Source: Conidiobolus incongruus B7586 (lineage: Eukaryota; Entomophthoromycota; Entomophthoromycetes; Entomophthorales; Conidiobolaceae). From it: 15,338 nt of DNA. This document shows positions 1-5,828 of the stretch, piece after piece. The stretch spans positions 1 through 15,338 of the forward strand of contig JNEM01009182.1 of the NCBI GenBank assembly GCA_000697335.1. Direction: 5' to 3'. Numbering within the stretch: position 1 is the stretch's first letter; every line of letters starts with the position of its first letter. The translations under genes were made by a program, and so were the position numbers. The notes below the pieces were generated by a model. That model was given only the letters and a program-made list of their open reading frames with translations. It was not told where the DNA came from and did no database searches.

Positions 1-402
1 ATAAAATAATTTTTTAATTATTCTCCATAAATATTAAATACTTAAATTTATATTTATTTTGGATTTTAAATTTAATAAATTAAATTTAATATTAAAACTC
101 AAAAGGTAAAATTAATGGAAATTTGATATTTTAATAAATATAGAATTTATTAGTATTAATATATTTTACCAACATTTTTATTTAATCAGTTTTTATTAAT
201 ATATCAAATTAATAAAATATATTCAATAATAACGTTAAATTTTTAAAACCTAAAAATTATCCATTATTGAATTTTAATTTATAAAATTAATTAAACAATA
301 TTTGGAAAATATATGTATATTAATATAAATGTTACTAAATTTTTAAATTATTAAAGATTATAAGACTTTTTTTCATTATAATGGTATATAAAAAAAGTGT
401 TA
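1..402. other. AT-rich intergenic spacer
   Basis: Almost pure A+T with stops in all frames. I see no gene, RNA fold or long repeat. A short A-run and T-run rich stretch (360-402) abuts the left 375-bp repeat. Confidence 0.6.
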
Positions 403-777
403 AATAAAAAGAAGGCAAATTAAATCAGCAGCTTGGAAGAATAATTAACAAGGTAACAATGTTGGATAATGCTTGATGTATTTATCCATTGAGTTTAGTT
501 GTTAGATTGTGGACTAAAGTGCTATTGATAAGGTCACAAGATTGACTGGATCACTTTCCCATCGGTGAAAATTTTTCTCCTACCAAAACCCTCCGAAAGC
601 ACTGGCTATCTTTAGCACATGATGCTGGATGCTTCGAAAGTTCAGGTTTATATCCAATCTGTATTTCGAGATTGATTGATAATTTAACTTTAAAAATTCT
701 ATTTCAAATGTAAGGCATGTTAATAAATATCTATTTGGTATATTCATACTGCTGTAAAGCACTAAATTATTAATAAT
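403..777 (-). repeat. 375-bp perfect inverted repeat, left copy
   Basis: Read as reverse complement, this block equals 8747-9121 base for base (paired coordinates always sum to 9524), so there are no substitutions or gaps across 375 bp. Identity stops abruptly: outward at 402 against 9122, and inward at 778 against 8746. The block is visibly richer in G+C than its flanks. On the plus strand a frame at about 408-713 has coding-like residue variety but is interrupted by about two breaks, so the block may be a piece of an older gene or mobile element that I do not recognise. I see no clear target-site duplication at the outer edges. It could be two copies of a dispersed repeat, the termini of one large element, or a duplication kept identical by gene conversion. 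Confidence 0.95.
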
Positions 778-1535
778 TAAAATATATTCAATTTAATAAA
801 TCAAGACAAGTGATTATTTTAAAAAAGTAATTACAAGTTATCTGAGTTACTGAAATTTAATAATACAGTGATAATTTATAAATTATCAAATGCTCTATTG
901 TGGTAACAAAATTGAAATTAATTAGTATATAGTCTGACTAATTATTTATTACTTTATAATATCAATAAATTTAAATATAAAATCATTTACTTGAGAATAT
1001 CATTAAATTATTGTACTTAAAACACTTATCAAATACTTTTTATACCTAAGTTTAGTGAGAATTTTAAATATATAAAAATCAATCCAATATATCAATATCA
1101 AATTCTTAGTAACCGAATATTTGAAATGATAAAAAAAAATTATATATTGCAGATATGAAATGAGTAATATCATCAACCTTTAATCTGTTTAAAGATTCAA
1201 GTTAATTTCTATGTTAAAATTATATCCAAATATCTATTTTATAGGATACAAACCTATTTAGACTTACAATATATTTTTTAATTATCATTTCTACAATACA
1301 ATGAAATAATGTATATTTTCTAATAATTGTATAGAATAAAACCATAATAAACAATTAAAAGTTTTTAAAAAGTTATTTGAATAGTACAGTGACAAAATTC
1401 AATTTAAAAATTTTGAAAATATAATTCATTCCAAAAGTTATAGAATAAATGAATATTTAGAATATAATTTTTATTGGATTAAATAAAATCCTATTATGTA
1501 ATATCTATAAATAAATAATAACATTATGTTTTATT
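778..1535. other. AT-rich DNA, probably decayed
   Basis: Strongly A+T with no open frame of note and no recognisable RNA. Given the copia-like fossil that follows, part of this may be eroded element sequence, but nothing here shows it directly. Confidence 0.4.
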
Positions 1536-1739
1536 ATGGGCTTTATAATACAAACTAAAAATATCATTATATTATTCTATATAGATATTTTATTAATAAC
1601 CATTCAATTTACCCTACAATTATTGATTCAATTTTTGAATTATATTTATACAACAATATTGATCAAGTATTTTGGTGAATTTAAGCATATAAATCCCGTT
1701 ATACAAATTTTGAAATTTTTATATACCATAATAAATTGA
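1536..1739 (+). mobile_element. fossil Ty1/copia-like reverse transcriptase fragment
   Basis: A 67-codon frame whose residue pattern follows the palm region of Ty1/copia reverse transcriptase: a Gly-Phe start typical of the segment before the palm, then a hydrophobic strand leading into a Tyr-centred catalytic-strand motif, then a segment like the 'K-F-G-E-L-K' stretch that follows it in this family. It is a broken remnant only. No capsid, integrase or terminal repeats can be recognised around it, and its extreme A+T content fits great age or an AT-directed mutation process. Family assignment is by eye from motif order and is tentative. The alternative is a chance AT-rich frame. Confidence 0.45.
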
Positions 1740-2757
1740 TATTCGAGTAGTTATAAATATATATAATTACATCATATTATTACTTTATATACCTTTTAAA
1801 TTAAGAATATTATATTGAATAATGAAACATATTTATGCTATTGATTTATGATTGAGTTGATTAAATATGTTTAAAACCAATCATAAAAATTCGATCATAT
1901 ATATTTCAATTTATAACTTAAATTATTTAAATATCTTTCTAGAAACGAATAATACTAAATGAGATACTTATTAAGATGTGATAGTATTAAAAACAAAAAT
2001 AATCTGGAAGTATTCAATTGAATAAATTGTATAGAAATTTGTTGATAATATTTCACTCTAAATTGAATTGAATGTTTATTAACTCTATTCAAAATTAATC
2101 AATCATATTAATTTGTATTACACTATTCAAAACATTAAATAATTTAAGTTATAGTATTGTGAATATAAAGAACTAAATATAAGTTACATAAAAATTTTAC
2201 ATATACTTAAAATATCATTAGATCTTAATTTTATTTAATAAGAGTATTTACTGAATAGCTACTCATTAATATAAAATGATATCAAATTGTATTTCAAAAA
2301 TATCAAGATGTAATTAAGATAATTATCATGAGTATTAATATTATTTCTTTTATTATTGTTTACACTTGAATAATTCTATATTTTCTGAACAATAATTCTA
2401 ACTAAATCCTAATAAAATATTAAATATTAATCAATTAAATAATACATCAAGTCGAAATGATAATATATGTATAAAATAATCTAACATTATATATCAACCA
2501 TCTCAATATACTATCACATTATTACAAAATGACTCAACTAAACAATGTTATAATAATACTCCTAATAATCAAATTATCAAAAACCATACTTTTGAAACCC
2601 TTACAAACTCAATTTATTCAAAAAGGGGCTAAACCACATTAGCCAATAATAATCAAGGAATTAAAATTCACAATAATTATTTATCATTAAATTTGTGTAG
2701 GACTAATTGAATCGCATGACCTTAAGAATCAACAAATTTGATTGTAATTGATAAAGT
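1740..2757. other. AT-rich DNA with one Gcn4-type 7-mer
   Basis: No gene seen. From about 2570 the composition becomes less extreme and leads into the promoter-like stretch at 2758-2833. A TGACTCA site lies at 2530-2536. Confidence 0.4.
2530..2536. promoter_or_regulatory. TGACTCA, Gcn4/AP-1-type bZIP site
   Basis: Exact TGACTCA, the core recognised by Gcn4-family bZIP dimers. It is about 1.3 kb beyond the 3' end of the bZIP gene. A single 7-mer is weak evidence; it is listed because three more lie between the inverted repeats. Confidence 0.25.
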
Positions 2758-2766
2758 ATGAGTCAT
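2758..2766. promoter_or_regulatory. ATGAGTCAT, full palindromic Gcn4-type site
   Basis: The full 9-bp Gcn4 consensus (RTGASTCAY type). It sits 60 bp before a TATATAAA at 2826-2833 in a locally less AT-rich stretch, which is the spacing of an upstream activating site ahead of a TATA box pointing rightwards. No convincing gene follows on the plus strand. Confidence 0.35.
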
Positions 2767-2825
2767 TTGGATGAGATGTTTAATCATTCTTCGCTATTGC
2801 AGGGCAGTAGCTCTCTTTTTCAAAG

Positions 2826-2833
2826 TATATAAA
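2826..2833 (+). promoter_or_regulatory. TATA-like element TATATAAA
   Basis: TATATAAA followed by a purine-rich GAGGGC stretch. In AT-rich DNA TATA matches are common, so only the pairing with the Gcn4-type site at 2758-2766 makes it worth noting. Transcription from here would run towards the 3' end of the bZIP gene. The first downstream ATG (about 2987) opens only a roughly 40-codon low-complexity frame. Confidence 0.25.
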
Positions 2834-3854
2834 GAGGGCAAAGGTGCTAAATAATTATTTGAGTTGATATTTTTTTAAAAAACAATTAACAACTTTTTTT
2901 TATTAATATTTTAATAAATTAAAATTAATTGCCTTTTGGGATTATTTGTTATATTTTATAATTTATTCAAAATTATCAAATTATACATGCATATATATAT
3001 AGTTTACTTTATTAATTTATTTCTCAGTTTATTTTATATTTTACTCAACAAAACTTTTAATTTTATAAAAAAATTTTTTAGAAATTTTTTAAAAGTTTTA
3101 GTTTCAAAACTATAGAACAATTATTAGTCAGGGTGAATAATTTGGAAAGAGAATAAAATTTGAGAAAAAAAATTGTGTGTGGGGAGGGGGGGAAAGTTCA
3201 AAGAAAAAATAATTCAACTCAACAATTGAAATTTTTAAAATTAAATATTTAAATATTTTTTAGTTAAATTTGATTAATTAGAAATTATGACTCATTTTTT
3301 ATCATATATTTTATATTTGATTTATATTAAATCTAAATTAATATGGGGATTTTTATTGAATCAAATAGCAAGTTATGAAGATTAAAAATATCGCGATTAA
3401 TATTGTTTGAATATGCAGATAGATAATGTAAAATAAAATGGATAAGTTTATCAATTAAAAAATAAAACAAACAATTAAAAAAGAACACATGGGTTTTTTT
3501 AATTTTTTATTATAAAAAATAGAATAAGAAAAAAAAGTAAAGATAAATGTAAACATACTTAAAGTCCAAGACTGAAAAAGCAATGTTAATAAGAATGCTG
3601 AGTGTAGAAGAGAGATGAAGGGGGAAGGGAAAATCAATCAAGTAAACCAATAATGTTTGACATACGTTAAATGAATATGTAGCTATAAGATAAGACCAAT
3701 CTTTGTAGATAAATTAACCAAACCTAATAGTTAGAATATAAAGAGTAGTGGAAAGGGGGGACACACTTTGAGTATAGTCTAGAAAATGAAACGTGGCAAA
3801 AACATTGATTGATCCAAATGCTGACTGACAGACAACTGGGATAGCTACTATTCT
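2834..3854. other. AT-rich region and probable 3' flank of the bZIP gene
   Basis: No credible coding region. It holds a G-run at about 3179-3192, a full ATGACTCAT site at 3287-3295, and from about 3540 a less AT-rich part that probably contains the bZIP 3' UTR. AATAAA occurs on the minus strand at 3511-3506, but this hexamer is too common here to call a poly(A) signal. A hydrophobic 60-codon minus-strand frame at 3455-3637 is low complexity and not credited. Confidence 0.4.
3287..3295. promoter_or_regulatory. ATGACTCAT, full palindromic Gcn4-type site
   Basis: Exact 9-bp Gcn4 consensus, about 560 bp past the stop codon of the bZIP gene. It would be an unusual place for an activator site unless an unseen transcript starts nearby, so it may be chance. 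Confidence 0.25.
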
Positions 3855-4553
3855 CTACTTTTGCTGTTGGGTCTTGCTCAACGCGCTCAAAGCTTGATTG
3901 AGTTGGTCTTCAAGGCTCTTGAGACGGAGCTGGAGCTCGATTTCCTTGTTGCGAGAGTTACTCTTTTCTGTCTCGAGGATGGCAATCTTGGTCTCGAGTT
4001 GGATGTTCTGCTTCTTGAGCTCACTGACTTGTCCTTCCAATTCTTCCATCTTTTGCACTTTGCGTTGGCGGGATCGTCTAGCGGCCATGGTGTTTTGGTG
4101 ACGCTTCTTGGCAATAGGATCTTCAGGGGGGTAGGGAAGATCAGACGACAAGGTGGAAGCCTTGCGCTTGATAGGACGATGCTCCACAGTGTGGTTAGAA
4201 GGTGGAGAAGAGGGCTCACCATGAGAGGAGCTAGGCTCGGGACTACTCACCAAGCGTTGAGGAGATGGAGGGTTGGTAATTGAAAGTGGGCAAGTTGGTT
4301 GATGGACAAATGATGGTGTTGGTGAGAGCTTAACAGAAGAAGAAACATGTGGAGTAAATACAGGAGCCAAACCCAAGGTACTGGCAAAAGCAGCAAGTTG
4401 ATCCTGGTTAGGAGCAGAAGTGCTGTTGTTGTTGATACATTGAGGGTCGAGAGAATGATAAAAGTACTCAGAGGGAGGAGAACTCAAGTCTAAAGTAGAT
4501 AACTGTGGATAAGCGATCTGATGATAATCGGCAAATGGATACTGTGATTGCAT
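3855..4553 (-). CDS. Gcn4/CPC1-type bZIP transcription factor
   Basis: An intronless 232-residue protein, predicted to act in the nucleus as a homodimer on TGA(C/G)TCA sites; in fungi this family activates amino-acid biosynthesis under starvation. Residues 1-45 are rich in aromatic and acidic residues, activation-domain-like. Residues 65-120 are Ser/Pro-rich with several S/T-P sites (T67, S77, T79, S97, S104, S116), possible kinase and degradation targets. R126-K131 looks like a nuclear signal. The basic region is about 147-166 with N154-x-x-A157-A158-x-x-S161-R162. Zipper leucines are L172, L179, L186 and L193, with Asn183 at the 'a' position exactly as in Gcn4. Heptads continue past S200 to L207 and L214, so the coiled coil is longer than Gcn4's, which ends near the C-terminus. 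The start has A at -3, better than either upstream ATG. The leader carries two uORFs, suggesting translational control. The family call is firm; orthology to GCN4 is likely rather than proven. Confidence 0.9.
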   Translation of the reverse strand: MQSQYPFADYHQIAYPQLSTLDLSSPPSEYFYHSLDPQCINNNSTSAPNQDQLAAFASTLGLAPVFTPHVSSSVKLSPTPSFVHQPTCPLSITNPPSPQRLVSSPEPSSSHGEPSSPPSNHTVEHRPIKRKASTLSSDLPYPPEDPIAKKRHQNTMAARRSRQRKVQKMEELEGQVSELKKQNIQLETKIAILETEKSNSRNKEIELQLRLKSLEDQLNQALSALSKTQQQK

Positions 4554-4690
4554 TGTAACAAATTCAAATAAACTCGTTGTGGTAAGCGGTAATAAGTGAT
4601 AGCTGGAATGGTGGCAAAAATAATGTAAAAAGCGCGCGCGGTGGTAATGGTAATAATTAAACTCTTTCTTATGTATTCAATATCTTTCAT
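4490..4690 (-). CDS. uORF overlapping the bZIP start out of frame (66 codons)
   Basis: The last ATG before the main start codon. It lies 137 nt upstream of the bZIP ATG in another frame, and its TAG falls inside the bZIP coding region, overlapping it by 64 nt. A ribosome translating it cannot reach the bZIP start by simple scanning. The peptide is hydrophobic and Ile/Leu-rich with no domain I recognise, so its role is probably the act of translation itself. The geometry matches uORF2 of vertebrate ATF4, which is also about 60 codons and overlaps the main start. Its ATG context (C at -3) is weaker than that of the bZIP ATG. I see no GTAAGT, GTATGT or GTGAGT on the sense strand of the leader that would splice it out. 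Transcript extent is not known from sequence. Confidence 0.55.
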   Translation of the reverse strand: MKDIEYIRKSLIITITTARAFYIIFATIPAITYYRLPQRVYLNLLQCNHSIHLPIIIRSLIHSYLL

Positions 4691-4720
4691 TCGGTAAGGT
4701 CAAACTTTGATTAGGTCAAT

Positions 4721-4766
4721 AGCACCCTTCCCCCTTCCTACACTCGGCAGGTCGGGGGTCAGGGCT
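4721..4766 (-). promoter_or_regulatory. possible leader stem-loop between the two uORFs
   Basis: A C5 tract (4730-4734) faces a G5 tract (4754-4758), with CCC (4725-4727) and GGG (4762-4764) continuing the pairing across a small internal loop and a 19-nt apical loop. It sits in the stretch a reinitiating ribosome would scan. No folding energy was computed. It could equally be a pyrimidine-rich promoter element. Confidence 0.25.
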
Positions 4767-4815
4767 ACGCCTTCAAGTCCAACCTAAAATTGACTTTCTT
4801 CGAGAAAATATAAAC

Positions 4816-4827
4816 TTAACAGGCCAT
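4816..4827 (-). CDS. three-codon uORF Met-Ala-Cys-stop in the bZIP leader
   Basis: On the sense strand ATG GCC TGT TAA, followed by the AT-rich GTTTATATTTTC. The first uORF of S. cerevisiae GCN4 is, from memory, also Met-Ala-Cys-stop with an AU-rich sequence after the stop that favours resumed scanning. Vertebrate ATF4 likewise begins with a three-codon uORF. The stop is 125 nt before the ATG of the overlapping uORF. Between 4554 and 4993 these are the only two ATGs on the sense strand, fewer than expected for such sequence, as if the leader had been selected. Context is C at -3 and G at +4. A reinitiation-permissive role is inferred from peptide, length and order only. Confidence 0.5.
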   Translation of the reverse strand: MAC

Positions 4828-4987
4828 GAGGGGCAAACTAAACAAAACCACCAACGGGTTGAACAATGTTCAAAATCCAGAAACCTGAACTATTTATACT
4901 GAAAATTTTTTAATGGGTGTGTAGAATTAGATATCAATAGATCAATTAATGTATCACAAATTTGAGGGGGGAGGATGGGTTAAAGCG

Positions 4988-4996
4988 TCAGGTCAT
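4988..4996 (-). CDS. possible two-codon uORF Met-Thr-stop at the 5' edge of the leader
   Basis: ATG ACC TGA on the sense strand, 26 nt downstream of the TATA-like element. Whether it is transcribed depends on the start site: a site within about 30 nt of the TATA would include or just miss it. Further upstream are ATG TAA at 5022-5017 and ATG AAG TTA TAA at 5035-5024, which overlap the TATA and so are probably outside the mRNA. Confidence 0.2.
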   Translation of the reverse strand: MT

Positions 4997-5021
4997 GGGG
5001 AATGTAAATACCCTTTTTACA

Positions 5022-5098
5022 TTTTATAACTTCATCCACACACAAATATTATTATCTTCATTATCCATTGGTTATTAAGTATAAAATTCTTATGACGT
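5022..5098 (-). promoter_or_regulatory. candidate bZIP promoter (TATA, CCAAT, ACGTCAT)
   Basis: In sense order: ACGTCAT (5098-5092, a CRE/ATF half-site type sequence that Gcn4-like factors can also bind), CCAAT (5071-5067), then TATAAAA (5028-5022). The order and spacing are promoter-like, and the ATG-poor leader begins just downstream. A start near 4920-4995 would give a leader of about 370-440 nt. It is motif-based only, in AT-rich DNA. Confidence 0.35.
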
Positions 5099-5468
5099 TT
5101 TTTTACTACCCTCCAATTTCCTTTAAAGAAGAAGAATTATGATAAATAAGGCAATAATGACAAGACGATAGTCTTAATTAGAAAATAGCTGATTTGAGAA
5201 AAACTTGTGTTATTAAAGTGGTCAATTTAATGAGAAAACAGTATTGATGAATATCTCAACTCCATATTATCTATTAAAAGCAATTTTCACCATGACTACT
5301 ATTTGGTCTCAAATGCTATATTAAGCTTATCAATTAATTTCTTTATTAAATAAGGATAGTGGATTAATATATTTATAATTATTATTTAAATATATGAATC
5401 TTAAAATTTCAGGAGTTTATTAAGAATTTGATAAAATATTTAGTGAATGCTGATCTTTATCAATTCAA
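5099..5468. other. AT-rich upstream region of the bZIP gene
   Basis: No coding region or RNA recognised. It may hold upstream promoter elements of the bZIP gene, but no clear TGASTCA site is present here. Confidence 0.4.
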
Positions 5469-5828
5469 TCACTTGAAATTTAAACGCATTATTATTAACT
5501 GATTCAATCGATAAAACTTATCACCTCCCCCATCAACAAATTTAATTAGCATTAATAGCTGCTTTAATTGATCAGAAACTACGATTATATTAGTGGATTT
5601 CTTTTGTCTGGATGACAACCCACATACACTATGATACTTAATTGATTTGATGTTGATAGCCGATATAGAGGATCTAATGATCAATTGGGCAAAAATCAGT
5701 TGTGGATAGGAGCGTGTATCCGATGCACCTGATTCAATTGGCGCAATCATTCGTAACATCAAGCGTAAACCCTGACCAAGGACCCTGTCAAGCTCATTGA
5801 TTCTAGAAAAACCGAGGTTATTAGTAAT
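5469..5828 (-). pseudogene. decayed frame with a RecA/Rad51-paralogue-like motif (tentative)
   Basis: A 119-codon open frame without an early Met, in a patch clearly richer in G+C than its surroundings. Near its beginning (5766-5795) it reads ELDRVLGQGL, matching the 'ELDRVLGGGL' strand that precedes the Walker A loop in RadA, Rad51 paralogues and relatives. About ten residues later IAPIESGAS and then a QLIFAQL segment recall the 'I-A-E-S-G-x-G-K-T-Q-L-x-L-Q-L' of XRCC3/Rad57-like proteins, but spaced apart and with no intact Walker A GKT/S. Later residues match nothing I know. Best reading: a truncated, non-functional relic of a host RecA-family gene. TAG just before the frame could also be a 3' splice site, so an unrecognised exon is not excluded. 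The motif match is striking; the assignment remains weak. Confidence 0.3.

Noticed and set aside
3171-3194. G-rich tract as a G-quadruplex
   Set aside because: Only two long G-runs separated by one A, preceded by GTGTGT; not four well-spaced tracts.
3455-3637. 60-codon hydrophobic minus-strand frame
   Set aside because: Phe/Leu/Ser-rich low complexity from AT- and pyrimidine-rich DNA, probably in the bZIP 3' flank.
4245-4250. GTGAGT on the minus strand inside the bZIP coding region as an intron donor
   Set aside because: The frame is open and compositionally uniform on both sides, and the bZIP domain follows intact; no intron is needed.
3861-4283. 140-codon plus-strand frame opposite the bZIP gene
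   Set aside because: Leu-rich antisense shadow of the coiled coil and Ser/Pro codons, with no domain and no promoter.
4631-4640. Alternating GC run as a Z-DNA or regulatory element
   Set aside because: Very short and inside the overlapping uORF; nothing else supports a function.
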